Source: Bacteroidales bacterium (lineage in GTDB: Bacteria > Bacteroidota > Bacteroidia > Bacteroidales > WCHB1-69). Taken from it: DNA of 47,944 nucleotides. The notes beneath the pieces were generated by a model, which did no database searches, was not told the origin of the DNA, and saw only the letters and a list, made by a program, of their open reading frames with translations. The translations under genes and the position numbers were made by a program. Of the stretch, positions 15,159 through 24,070 are shown one piece after another. The stretch lies in the NCBI GenBank assembly GCA_017454945.1, contig JAFTCA010000101.1, positions 1 through 47,944 of the forward strand. The letters are read 5' to 3'. Position 1 is the first letter of the stretch. Every line of letters begins with the position of its first letter.

Positions 15159-16652
15159 ATGAAACAATATCCGCAGGACAGCCGGAGATGGTGGCTGGTG
15201 ACGCTGACCATATTGGGTATTCTGATTATGGGTATCGGCATTATCCTCTACCACAATTTCTTCCGGCAGAACAACGCCAAATTGATTGAGACGGTCCCAG
15301 AAGACGCCGCTTTTGTTTTTGAGATTAACAACAATCCCAACTTCGTCAAGTCGGCACTGGCCACCAAGAAGTATTTGGACGAACTGTTTTCTTTTGATGC
15401 CTTCCCAGGCTTCCAGTCGTTTGTGGACAAAAGCCAACTTGAGTCGAACCTGAGCGCCATTATCTCAGGCCATCTCAAAAACGAGCGCATGGTGCTGCTT
15501 TTCTCCACCCGTATGGACGAGCGTATCTTCAAAGAATTGCTGAAGACACTCAAGATCGACCCGCGCAATTACGTTTCGTTTGAGAACACGCAAATCTACA
15601 CTTATGGCACTCATTATAAGAAATTTAACTTCGTCCTACATAACAACATCTTTGCAGCATCGGAAGATGTGGATCTGCTGAAACAGTCTATCGCCAAACT
15701 GCGCCATCCGCACAACCTTCTCTCCGACAAGCAATTCAAACAGTTGTACACCATTACGGAAAAGAACACCAAACAAGACTGGCTAATTATCAACCATGAG
15801 CGCTATGCCGATCCAATGGCGAACATGATTGCCGAAGATTATCGCGATGAATTCCTCAAAATCAAGAACATAGCCAAGTGGTCTGCATTTCAGATACGCA
15901 TCTCCGACAATGAAATCCATCTTGACGGCTACACACTGGCCACCGAGCCTTTCCTTACCAAGCTCACCGACCAGCCTACAGACGATGAGATGCCCACCGA
16001 CATCTTGCCGTTCAACGCCAACTTTTACTACAGCATGCACACGCCAGAGCCGGATGTTTTCAGAAAGCAAATGGCCAGTCTATTTCCTACTGAGAATGCT
16101 TCGCTCGCTTCCTGGGACAAAGTACAACCGACTTCGTCGTTCTTGTTCTCCATCTCTAAAGACACCCTCACCTACTACTATTTTGCTGTTCCTGCCGACA
16201 CTAACATCATCAAGAGCGAGCAGCTATTAGCGGAAGACCAGACTCCCGACTCGATTGTCCATTTCAAGCATTTTGACCTCTGCAAAGCGGGATTGGCTCC
16301 TATTACCACACCGTTATCGACATTTCACCAGCATGCTGACATGACATATTTCACTGAATATCACGGCTATTACATCTTTGCCAATAGCATTACAGCGCTC
16401 AAATCGTATGTCAGTGCCATCCTCGCCAACACTATTTTGAACAATCCGTACTACAAGGTTTCCAAAAACAATATGCCCACGGATAACAACATAGAGTTCT
16501 TCTTCTTTAACAACCAGGATAACAACAAGATATCACCATTTATGGACAAATCGCACAAACGCAGCGCACTGACCGAGGCCAAGGTCTTCACCTATTCGGT
16601 ATCAGCACCTGTCGGTGATTTATCCACCACCAATATCTTCATCAAATTCTAA
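15159..16652 (+). CDS. N-terminally membrane-anchored protein of unknown function
   Basis: A 497-residue protein with a basic N-terminus and one transmembrane segment (about residues 12-33, WWLVTLTILGILIMGIGIIL), then a large extracytoplasmic domain. I do not recognise the family with confidence. The beginning of the soluble part (LIETVPEDAAFVFEINNNPNFVKS) and later SVDLL-type segments recall DUF3352-like envelope proteins, in which repeated alpha/beta domains sit in the periplasm, but this is weak. There is no lipobox, enzyme motif or sorting domain. Spacing of 6 bases to DUF5606 and 11 bases to fabG says it is translated as part of the same operon. Confidence 0.75.
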   Translation: MKQYPQDSRRWWLVTLTILGILIMGIGIILYHNFFRQNNAKLIETVPEDAAFVFEINNNPNFVKSALATKKYLDELFSFDAFPGFQSFVDKSQLESNLSAIISGHLKNERMVLLFSTRMDERIFKELLKTLKIDPRNYVSFENTQIYTYGTHYKKFNFVLHNNIFAASEDVDLLKQSIAKLRHPHNLLSDKQFKQLYTITEKNTKQDWLIINHERYADPMANMIAEDYRDEFLKIKNIAKWSAFQIRISDNEIHLDGYTLATEPFLTKLTDQPTDDEMPTDILPFNANFYYSMHTPEPDVFRKQMASLFPTENASLASWDKVQPTSSFLFSISKDTLTYYYFAVPADTNIIKSEQLLAEDQTPDSIVHFKHFDLCKAGLAPITTPLSTFHQHADMTYFTEYHGYYIFANSITALKSYVSAILANTILNNPYYKVSKNNMPTDNNIEFFFFNNQDNNKISPFMDKSHKRSALTEAKVFTYSVSAPVGDLSTTNIFIKF

Positions 16653-16663
16653 GATACAAGCCA

Positions 16664-17407
16664 ATGAACACCAACCTATTAGCTGGAAAAACTGCGCTTA
16701 TCACCGGTGCCACGAAAGGTATCGGCAGAGAGATTGCCATGACTTTTGCCGAACAGGGCGCCAATGTCGCTATAACGGCTCGTCACGAGCCCACTGACAA
16801 TCTGTTGGCCGAGTTGGAGCAATGGGGCGGAAAAGCACGCTTTTACCTTTCCGACGCATCCTCCTTTGAGACTTCGGAAGCAACTGTCAAGAAAGTGATT
16901 GAGGATTTCCAACGAATAGATATTCTGGTCAATAACGCCGGTATCACCCGCGACACCTTGTTGATGCGCATGAAAGAAGAGGACTGGGATGCCGTCATCA
17001 ACATCAACCTCAAGTCGGTGTTTAATTTCACCAAAGCCGTGCAAACTTATATGCTGAAGCAACGCGCCGGCTCTATCATCAACCTAAGTTCCATTGTGGG
17101 GATTTCGGGCAATGCCGGCCAGGCCAACTATGCCGCCTCCAAAGCGGGCATCATCGGTTTTACAAAGTCAGTGGCGCAAGAAATCGGCAGTCGCAGCATC
17201 CGTTGCAATGCCATTGCGCCGGGTTTCATTGATACGGAGATGACACAAGCCATCCCTAACGACATCAAAGAGGCCTACCTGAAGAAAATCGCACTGCGAC
17301 GCATAGGACAACCTCGCGACGTGGCCAATGCAGCCCTGTTCCTCGCTTCCGACCTGTCGGCCTACGTAACGGGGCAGGTACTTGTTTGCGATGGCGGCAT
17401 GAATTAA
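16664..17407 (+). CDS. fabG: 3-oxoacyl-[acyl-carrier-protein] reductase
   Basis: A 247-residue short-chain dehydrogenase/reductase, standard FabG length. It reduces 3-oxoacyl-ACP with NADPH in the fatty acid elongation cycle. Visible are the cofactor loop TGATKGIG, NNAGIT, the catalytic Ser-Tyr-Lys set (INLSSIVG and NYAASKAG), NAIAPGFIDTEMT and the C-terminal ALFLASDLSAYVTGQVLVCDGGM typical of FabG. It sits between an anchored unknown protein and a lipid-exporter-like ABC protein (20 bases downstream), suggesting an envelope-lipid context. Some FabG-like reductases act on other substrates; position alone does not decide. Confidence 0.9.
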   Translation: MNTNLLAGKTALITGATKGIGREIAMTFAEQGANVAITARHEPTDNLLAELEQWGGKARFYLSDASSFETSEATVKKVIEDFQRIDILVNNAGITRDTLLMRMKEEDWDAVININLKSVFNFTKAVQTYMLKQRAGSIINLSSIVGISGNAGQANYAASKAGIIGFTKSVAQEIGSRSIRCNAIAPGFIDTEMTQAIPNDIKEAYLKKIALRRIGQPRDVANAALFLASDLSAYVTGQVLVCDGGMN

Positions 17408-17426
17408 CCAACTGAGTGTCAGAATT

Positions 17427-19244
17427 ATGAATTTGTTGAAACGCCTGCTCAAATATCTCTCCCCTTTCGGGAAAAATATTGCAGCCATTGTCGTTGCCAA
17501 CATCCTCTATGCCTTCTTCTCGCTCTTCTCGTTCACCATGATTGCACCATTCTTATCGGTGCTTTTCGGCCATGCCGAGCAGATGGCGGCCAAACCCGAT
17601 TTCGCTTTCACCTTAGACGCCATCATTGGCACCTTCAATTACTACATGGGTGAAATCATCGCCCACAGCGGCAAGGTCTATGCACTGCTCTATGTTGCTG
17701 TCAGCATGGTCATCCTCTCGCTCTTGTCGAATTTCTTCCGCTACATGGCCATGTACACCCTCGCCCCTGTACGCGCAGGCTTCCTCAAAAATTTGCGCAA
17801 AGACATTTACCATCAGATTATTGTCCTGCCCCTATCGTTCTATTCGCAAGAACGGCGCGGCGACATTCTCAACCGCATGGGCTCGGATGTGCAAGAAGTG
17901 GAATGGTCGATTATATCCACCCTGCAATCGCTCTGCCGCGACCCGTTTCTCATCATCCTCTACATGATTGCCCTATTTAAAATCAGCGCTCCACTCACAC
18001 TGGTCAGCTTGTTGATTCTGCCGTTAGTGGGATATCTGATTGCCATCATCGGCAAAAGTATCAAACGCAATTCTGTCAAAGCACAACAGATTCTGGGACA
18101 CATGAGTTCCATTTTTGAAGAGAGTATTGGCGGTCTGAAGATTATCAAGGGATATAACGCCATCGACCTGGCTGACGAACAGTTCAAAGCCGAAGACGAA
18201 AAGTTCTACAAGCTGCACCGTAAGATATTCCGTATCACCGAGTTAGGCTCTCCTCTCATCGAAATCTTATGTATCATTGCACTGACAGTGATTCTCTTTA
18301 TTGGCAGTCGCATGGTGCTCAATTCCGGCGGCACCATTCCAGCCGAAATCTTCATGATGTTTATCCTCATTTTCTCGCGCCTCATCCAGCCGGCCAAGAC
18401 CTTGGTATCCTCTATTTACACCGTCCAAAAAGGCATGGCCTCGGCACAACGCATATACCAGATTCTGGATGGCGACGAGGTCATTGAAGAAGTGGCTGAT
18501 CCCATACGCATCAACAAATTAGAAAAAGAGATTGAATATCGTCATGTCTCTTTTGCCTACAAGGAAAACGAAGAGGTGCTTCATGATATCAACTTCACGC
18601 TGCACAAAGGCGAATTCATCGCGCTGGTGGGCGCATCTGGCAGTGGCAAGTCCACCATTGTAGATTTGCTACCACGTTTCTACGACATCCAGCAAGGCGA
18701 GATTTTGGTGGACGGCATTGATAGCAGACAACTAAAAATCAGCGATTTGCGCGGACTTTTCGGCATCGTTAACCAAGATGTCACCCTCTTCAACGATACC
18801 ATCCACAACAACATCGCCTTCGGCATGGAGAATGTGACCCGCGAAATGGTGGAACAGGCCGCCAAAGTTGCGCATGCCCACGACTTTATTATGGAGATGG
18901 AAAATGGCTACGACACCATTGTCGGCGACCGTGGCATGAAACTTTCGGGCGGTCAGCGGCAACGGCTCAGCATTGCCCGCGCCGTGCTGAAAAATCCCGA
19001 AGTACTCATTCTCGACGAGGCCACCTCCGCCCTCGACACCGAGTCGGAACACATTGTGCAAACCGCCTTGCAAGAACTGATGCACAACCGCACCGCTATT
19101 GTCATCGCTCACCGACTGTCAACCATCCGCAAGGCCAACCTTATTCTTTTCATTGAAAACGGTCGCATCGTGGAACGCGGCACACACGAAGAGCTGATGG
19201 AAGCACACGGAGCGTACTACAGGTTCTGCGCGGTACAACAATAA
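17427..19244 (+). CDS. ABC exporter, fused permease-ATPase (MsbA-like)
   Basis: A 605-residue half transporter that would act as a homodimer in the inner membrane. Residues 1-330 are a six-helix exporter domain; residues about 365-605 are the ATPase, with Walker A GASGSGKST at 402-410, signature LSGGQ at 506-510, Walker B VLILDEATSALD and the switch histidine in VIAHRLSTI. The overall pattern is that of MsbA-type lipid flippases and related multidrug exporters; next to fabG, a lipid or lipid A substrate is plausible but not shown. Last gene of the DUF5606-fabG series. It is followed by AGAACAAAG-type repeats and a palindrome. Confidence 0.88.
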   Translation: MNLLKRLLKYLSPFGKNIAAIVVANILYAFFSLFSFTMIAPFLSVLFGHAEQMAAKPDFAFTLDAIIGTFNYYMGEIIAHSGKVYALLYVAVSMVILSLLSNFFRYMAMYTLAPVRAGFLKNLRKDIYHQIIVLPLSFYSQERRGDILNRMGSDVQEVEWSIISTLQSLCRDPFLIILYMIALFKISAPLTLVSLLILPLVGYLIAIIGKSIKRNSVKAQQILGHMSSIFEESIGGLKIIKGYNAIDLADEQFKAEDEKFYKLHRKIFRITELGSPLIEILCIIALTVILFIGSRMVLNSGGTIPAEIFMMFILIFSRLIQPAKTLVSSIYTVQKGMASAQRIYQILDGDEVIEEVADPIRINKLEKEIEYRHVSFAYKENEEVLHDINFTLHKGEFIALVGASGSGKSTIVDLLPRFYDIQQGEILVDGIDSRQLKISDLRGLFGIVNQDVTLFNDTIHNNIAFGMENVTREMVEQAAKVAHAHDFIMEMENGYDTIVGDRGMKLSGGQRQRLSIARAVLKNPEVLILDEATSALDTESEHIVQTALQELMHNRTAIVIAHRLSTIRKANLILFIENGRIVERGTHEELMEAHGAYYRFCAVQQ

Positions 19245-19287
19245 AAAAGAACAAAGTTCAAAGAACAGATTTAGAATTCGAACAAAA

Positions 19288-19307
19288 AGACGCGGCATGC
19301 CGCGTCT
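19288..19307 (-). terminator. Perfect 20-base palindrome; terminator of gldFG and AGACG-family repeat
   Basis: Arms AGACGCGGCA and TGCCGCGTCT form a perfect palindrome. On the minus strand it is followed by five T, 9 bases after the gldG stop codon, so it can end that transcript. On the plus strand it lies 43 bases after the ABC gene without a T-run. AGACG at the edge is shared with the palindromes at 10787 and 642. Confidence 0.6.
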
Positions 19308-19315
19308 AATAAGGT

Positions 19316-21148
19316 TTATTTCTCATCTCTCCGTTCTCCACTCTCATCTCTCCTCTTCCCATATTTTACCTTGCGCAAAATAATCAGCACAATGCCCATA
19401 ATGGCAATGATGGCGAGAGGTATTACGATATTGATAACAGCGTAGAAATGTTTTTGGTTCTTTACCTTAGTCGGATTTAAGGAACCGATTTTCAAATTCT
19501 TGGAACGGATTTGAAGCAGGTCGTCATCAGCGCATAAGTAGTTGACACAGTTCATAATAAACTCGCTATTGTCGTACATCGTACCAGTATAGCGATCGTA
19601 ACCTGCTGGATAAGGCTGGTTGTTCTTATCGATAAAATTGCGGATAATATCACCATCGGACACAAAAATCTGGCGTGTAGGCACACTTTCGCTCTTGAAG
19701 CCCAGTTGCTTGATAGTGTCAAACTCGATAGGCAGGATACCGTCGTATGCCGAGCGGAAGACGCCCTCGACCAGCACTGCCAGCGGCTTGTACTTGAAGG
19801 CAAACTCTTCCATATTGGGCACCGAGCGAGCCACCATCAGCGTCACGATGGCAGGCGTAGGCACCAGCTTGGTACGCTCTGAAGTGGTCATCAGCACCGT
19901 TTTCTTCAGTCGGTCCTCGGGACCAACAAAGTCGATAGTACTAGCAAAATCGGACTTTATCTCCTTCATCTTGCGCACAATCGGATGGTCGGTAAAGTTG
20001 GCCACCTTGATAGCATACGGATAAGCCATATACTTGTATTGGGTCTTGTCGCCCATCTGTCCAACACCAATAGGAATAGTTTGACAATTAAGGTCTTGCA
20101 CCACATTGGCATTGATACGCACACCATACTTGAAGAACATCTCATCGAGACGCAAGTTGCGCGGCATGGCGAAGCACTCAGCCTGATTCTGCAGGCTGTC
20201 CATCGATGCGGTGGTCTGGTCAATCAGCCAGAGCACTTTGCCGCCATTCATAATATGCTGGTCAATAATATACTTATCCTTATCGCGGAAGGGCTGCGTT
20301 GGCTGAGCTACAATGAGCACATCATACTTATTACCTAAGATTTCCACTTCCTTAGTAACCGAATCTTTCAAATCAATCTCACGTAAGGCATTGATTCTTC
20401 CATCAATAGAGACACGCTCAACCGAGTAGAAACGCTGCAACTGCCAAGCCACCCACGAGGTGTTGATGAAATCCAACTCGCCGTGTCCGTCCAAAAAAGC
20501 CACTTTCAATTTCTTGGGTTTCACCAGTTTACGAATAGATGCCACCAGATTATATTCCAACTCCTGGATAGAATACTCCAACCAGTCCATGCCACTGGGA
20601 TCGGCAACCACCAATGTGGCGGGATATTCGTTGTTCTTGTAAGTAATCATGGCGCCTGGCACCACATAATGGGTGGAAAAGCCGCCCGCATCCTCTTTAC
20701 TGATAGGAATAGGCTGCAATCCTTTCTTGTAGAACTCTGCAAAGATGGCATTCGATTCCTCTTTGCTCTTACCTTCAATAGGATTGATGAATTCGAAATA
20801 GAGATTGTTGGAATAGCTTCTAAATTCCTGCAGCATCTCGCGCACCTTCTCCGCAAACAGTTGGTAATCGGCTGGCTGGTTATCCCCTTTCAGGTAAACC
20901 TTCACATACACTTTATCCTCAAGACCTTTCAGCAGCTCGATAGTCGATTTTGACAGTGAATGGCGTTTGTCTTTGGTAAGATCTATGCGGAAGAACAGGA
21001 ACGACGAAAGGATGTTCACAGCCACCAGAATCATAATGGTAGCGGCCAATGAAATGAGCGCTGATTTCTTAAAGCGCTGACTATTTTTATTTTCAGAAGA
21101 CTGATTATTAGACATTTCCTTAGTTTTCATAGCCGATATTTTTACCAT
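19316..21148 (-). CDS. gldG: Gliding-associated ABC transporter substrate-binding component GldG
   Basis: A 610-residue membrane protein. A transmembrane helix at about 30-53 (ALISLAATIMILVAVNILSSFLF) precedes RIDLTKDKRHSLSKSTIELLKGLEDKV, a hallmark of the GldG/ABC-type auxiliary family, then a large extracytoplasmic domain (FLDGHGELDF, LIVAQPTQPF) and a C-terminal helix (about 575-597) with a basic tail. In Flavobacterium johnsoniae GldA, GldF and GldG form an ABC transporter needed for gliding, but homologues also occur in non-gliders. It overlaps gldF by 7 bases, implying translational coupling. Two later ATG codons (residues 7 and 12) are alternative starts. No gldA ATPase is in the window. 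Confidence 0.9.
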   Translation of the reverse strand: MVKISAMKTKEMSNNQSSENKNSQRFKKSALISLAATIMILVAVNILSSFLFFRIDLTKDKRHSLSKSTIELLKGLEDKVYVKVYLKGDNQPADYQLFAEKVREMLQEFRSYSNNLYFEFINPIEGKSKEESNAIFAEFYKKGLQPIPISKEDAGGFSTHYVVPGAMITYKNNEYPATLVVADPSGMDWLEYSIQELEYNLVASIRKLVKPKKLKVAFLDGHGELDFINTSWVAWQLQRFYSVERVSIDGRINALREIDLKDSVTKEVEILGNKYDVLIVAQPTQPFRDKDKYIIDQHIMNGGKVLWLIDQTTASMDSLQNQAECFAMPRNLRLDEMFFKYGVRINANVVQDLNCQTIPIGVGQMGDKTQYKYMAYPYAIKVANFTDHPIVRKMKEIKSDFASTIDFVGPEDRLKKTVLMTTSERTKLVPTPAIVTLMVARSVPNMEEFAFKYKPLAVLVEGVFRSAYDGILPIEFDTIKQLGFKSESVPTRQIFVSDGDIIRNFIDKNNQPYPAGYDRYTGTMYDNSEFIMNCVNYLCADDDLLQIRSKNLKIGSLNPTKVKNQKHFYAVINIVIPLAIIAIMGIVLIILRKVKYGKRRDESGERRDEK

Positions 21149-21873
21149 TTTCTACTGATGAGCACGATACGTGTAGAAAACAAGAACACGAATATAAGAC
21201 TTAAAAAGTAAATCAAGTCGCGGGAATCGACAACTCCCTTGCTGATAGCAGTATAATGATGGTCGATACCGATAGTTTTGACAAAATAGCCGAACGAGCC
21301 AAGTGCATCAAAGGAGTAGATAAATTCGAAGCCGAAGTAGAGAATGAAGCAGAGAGCCGCCGACAGGATGAATGCCACAATCTGATTATTAGTCAGGCTG
21401 GAGACAAAGATGCCGATGGAGATGAAAGCCGAACCTAACAGTAACAGACCGAGATATGAGCCCCAAGTGCTGCCCATGTCAATATTGCCGGGCGTGGCGC
21501 CCAAGTTATAAACAGAGATGATATAGATGAGCGTCGGCAGCAGTGCGATGGCCAACAAAGTCAAGCAAGAGAGGAACTTAGCCAAAATAATCTGAGTGTC
21601 GGAGATAGGCTTAGTAAGCAACAGTTCCATCGTTCCTTGGCGTTTTTCCTCCGCAAATGAGCGCATCGTAATGGCGGGCACCAAGAAGAGGAAAAGGAAG
21701 CGCGACAGATTGAACAGTCCCTGCAAATCGGCCAAGCCAGAGTACAACACATTGTTAATGTTGGGGAAAACCCACAGGAAAAGCCCTGTAACTATCAGAA
21801 ACACACCAATAAAGACATAACCGAGAATGGAACTCAAATAGGCCTTTATTTCTTTCACATACAAGCTTAACAT
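21142..21873 (-). CDS. gldF: Gliding-associated ABC transporter permease GldF
   Basis: A 243-residue permease with six hydrophobic segments: near 12-33, 55-72, 98-120, 138-160, 165-190 and at the C-terminus. The segment FLVPAITMRSFAEEKRQGTMELLLTKPIS is the conserved cytoplasmic loop of ABC-2 type permeases of this class. Pairing with GldG directly downstream fixes the identity. It would need a separately encoded ATPase (GldA). It has its own -7 element (21893-21900), so it can be expressed apart from the lipoprotein gene upstream. Confidence 0.9.
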   Translation of the reverse strand: MLSLYVKEIKAYLSSILGYVFIGVFLIVTGLFLWVFPNINNVLYSGLADLQGLFNLSRFLFLFLVPAITMRSFAEEKRQGTMELLLTKPISDTQIILAKFLSCLTLLAIALLPTLIYIISVYNLGATPGNIDMGSTWGSYLGLLLLGSAFISIGIFVSSLTNNQIVAFILSAALCFILYFGFEFIYSFDALGSFGYFVKTIGIDHHYTAISKGVVDSRDLIYFLSLIFVFLFSTRIVLISRKW

Positions 21874-21892
21874 AGCGTAATAATTTGAGGTG

Positions 21893-21900
21893 CAAATATA
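21893..21900 (-). promoter_or_regulatory. -7 element for gldFG
   Basis: The minus strand reads TATATTTG (TAnnTTTG), 20 bases upstream of the gldF start and just past the stop codon of the small lipoprotein gene. No -33 box stands out. Confidence 0.5.
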
Positions 21901-21909
21901 AGAAAATTG

Positions 21910-22254
21910 CTAAAACATCACCTCACATCGCACCAGACAATAGTCGCCTGTATCTGTTGCTGTCTTGACGACCTTCCCGTTTTTAAGAACAGAGAGTGTA
22001 ATTTGCGAGTGGGTGCCTGTAGCTTGAGCCAATGCCGTCACCTTTGTACCGATGGGAACACGCACTTCTTCGCCATGAAAAACATTTCCTGATACCACCT
22101 GCTCCACATTTTTATCTTCAAAACCATATTGAACGACAAAGCCTTGCGTGGCGCACGACACATCCACCGACAGTGTGGCAAAATCGTTTTTATGGCACGA
22201 AGTCAGCAGACAAGCTAAGAGGATGATTGTGGCGACAACTATATTCGAACGCAT
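21910..22254 (-). CDS. Small lipoprotein of unknown function
   Basis: A 114-residue lipoprotein (lipobox LLTSC, Cys20) followed by HKNDFAT, a partial match to the surface-export signal. The mature part appears to be all-beta, about 90 residues, with two cysteines near the ends (VSCATQGF and YCLVRCEVMF). An Ig-like or other small sandwich fold is possible, but I cannot assign a family. It lies 31 bases behind the antiporter gene on the same strand, so it may be the last gene of the cstA-gmhB-lpxL-antiporter run. Confidence 0.7.
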   Translation of the reverse strand: MRSNIVVATIILLACLLTSCHKNDFATLSVDVSCATQGFVVQYGFEDKNVEQVVSGNVFHGEEVRVPIGTKVTALAQATGTHSQITLSVLKNGKVVKTATDTGDYCLVRCEVMF

Positions 22255-22285
22255 TTTTACAAATAATCAATTAGCTTACAACATC

Positions 22286-24040
22286 TTATTTCATATCATC
22301 ATGATCCTCCTCCTGTCCATCTTCTTCATTAGCAGAAAGATTTGCCAAAAAATTATCCTCAAAAGCGATATAACGTTTCAGGGATTTTTGAGAGAAAAGG
22401 ATGAAGAAGGCTATAAAGATAGCGATGATGATGATGACAAAGCGCGTGAATTTGAATGACTTGGAGAGCACCAGCGTAACAAAAACGCATGCGATAAATA
22501 TTCGCAACAACGTCCATGCTACAATGATAATGCGATTGAACCGGTTCTTACGCCACAACTGCGAATAGAGTTCCTGTGTGGCATGTTTGTTGGTCATCAA
22601 GCCATAAAGAAACGGGGATAGTACCAACAAAGTCACCACCGCATTCAGCACATTGCACACAGAGATTGGGATGGTTTCCGACAGCTTGTCGTAAACAAAC
22701 GGATAAAAATAGCGGAACGACACGAGGATAGTGGCGATACACATCACTAGGAACACCAATGTGCGCGTCATGGTTTTGGTGATAATAATTTTCCACTCGT
22801 CACTCACTATGGATGAAGAACTTACCAGCTTATATCTATCCAACTTGGCTTTGGTAGTGGGCGACAAGCGACGATCGAGCCAGTTATAGAACGGCACCGC
22901 AAAGCGAATGCAGTAGGGCGTGGTAAAAGTGGTGATGACCGAAACCGCCACAATGACAGGATAAATAAAGGGATTGAGCACTTTGAGCGATACACCCAAC
23001 GAAGCGATGATGAAGGCAAACTCACCTATCTGTGCCAAACTGAAACCTGTCTGCACAGAGGTTTTCAGCGATTCACCTGAAATGAGCACACCAAACGACG
23101 AAACAAAGGCTTTGACAACCAGTGTGATAAGAGTGATGACAAGAATAGTGCCCCAATATTCGACTATGATATGCGGATCAACCATCATGCCTACAGAGAC
23201 AAAGAAGATGGCCCCGAAAAGATCCTTAATACCCTTGCTAAGTTTCTCAATATTACGACCTTCCGTGGTTTCACACAAGATGGAACCCATCACAAAAGCG
23301 CCAAGAGCGGAGGAGAAGCCGACGTAGTTGGCAAACACCACCATACCGAAACACAAGCCAATAGAGATGATGAGCAGGGTTTCATCGTTGATATACTTCT
23401 TCGCCTTGCGGAAGAAAGTCGGAATGACCGAAATACCCACCACAAACCACAAAATGAGGAAGAATATCAACTTAAGGATACAGTTCAGCATTTCCAATCC
23501 CGAAAATTTCTGACTCACCGCAGCTGTCGATAGCAACACCATCATCACGATGGCCACAATATCCTGAATAATGAGGACCACCATCGTTATGTCGGCGAAC
23601 TTCTCCTTTTTCAACCCCAAATCATCAAACGCCTTGATGATAATCGTGGTGGAAGACATGGCCAACATACCGCCGAGAAAGATGCTTTCCATGGGTGTCC
23701 AATCCAACAGATAGCCCGAAAAGAAACCGATAACAAACATCAGAAGGATTTCGGTACCAGCCGTGATGAACGCCGTACTACCCACCGAAAACAGTTTCTT
23801 GAAACTAAACTCAAGACCTAAGACGAACAGAAGGAAGATAATACCTATCTCTGACCAGACCTCAATACTTTGCGTTTCGATAACGGTTGGAAACACATTG
23901 AAATGCGGGCCCACAAGGAAACCGGCCACAATATATCCTAACACCAGCGGCTGCTTCAACAGTTTGAAAATGATGGTAATGATACCAGCGGATATCAAAA
24001 TAAGCGCCAAATCAGAAATCAAATGCAGTTCTTCTCCCAT
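22286..24040 (-). CDS. Cation:proton antiporter, CPA2 (Kef/NapA-like) family
   Basis: A 584-residue inner-membrane protein with about 12 helices in the first 390 residues. Signatures include LKQPLVLGYIVAGFLVGPH, FLLFVLGLEFSFKKL, MLAMSSTTIIIKAFDDLGL and IQDIVAIVMMVLL (the Asp involved in ion exchange in this family), and LGAFVMGSILCET. It exchanges K+ or Na+ for protons. After the core there is no nucleotide-binding RCK domain; instead a further membrane part (about 420-560) with four helices ends in an acidic tail (NEEDGQEEDHDDMK). It starts 30 bases after the acyltransferase stop and is probably in the same operon. Confidence 0.85.
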   Translation of the reverse strand: MGEELHLISDLALILISAGIITIIFKLLKQPLVLGYIVAGFLVGPHFNVFPTVIETQSIEVWSEIGIIFLLFVLGLEFSFKKLFSVGSTAFITAGTEILLMFVIGFFSGYLLDWTPMESIFLGGMLAMSSTTIIIKAFDDLGLKKEKFADITMVVLIIQDIVAIVMMVLLSTAAVSQKFSGLEMLNCILKLIFFLILWFVVGISVIPTFFRKAKKYINDETLLIISIGLCFGMVVFANYVGFSSALGAFVMGSILCETTEGRNIEKLSKGIKDLFGAIFFVSVGMMVDPHIIVEYWGTILVITLITLVVKAFVSSFGVLISGESLKTSVQTGFSLAQIGEFAFIIASLGVSLKVLNPFIYPVIVAVSVITTFTTPYCIRFAVPFYNWLDRRLSPTTKAKLDRYKLVSSSSIVSDEWKIIITKTMTRTLVFLVMCIATILVSFRYFYPFVYDKLSETIPISVCNVLNAVVTLLVLSPFLYGLMTNKHATQELYSQLWRKNRFNRIIIVAWTLLRIFIACVFVTLVLSKSFKFTRFVIIIIAIFIAFFILFSQKSLKRYIAFEDNFLANLSANEEDGQEEDHDDMK

Positions 24041-24070
24041 AATATCTCTTTAAGTCTATTCCAGTGCCGA

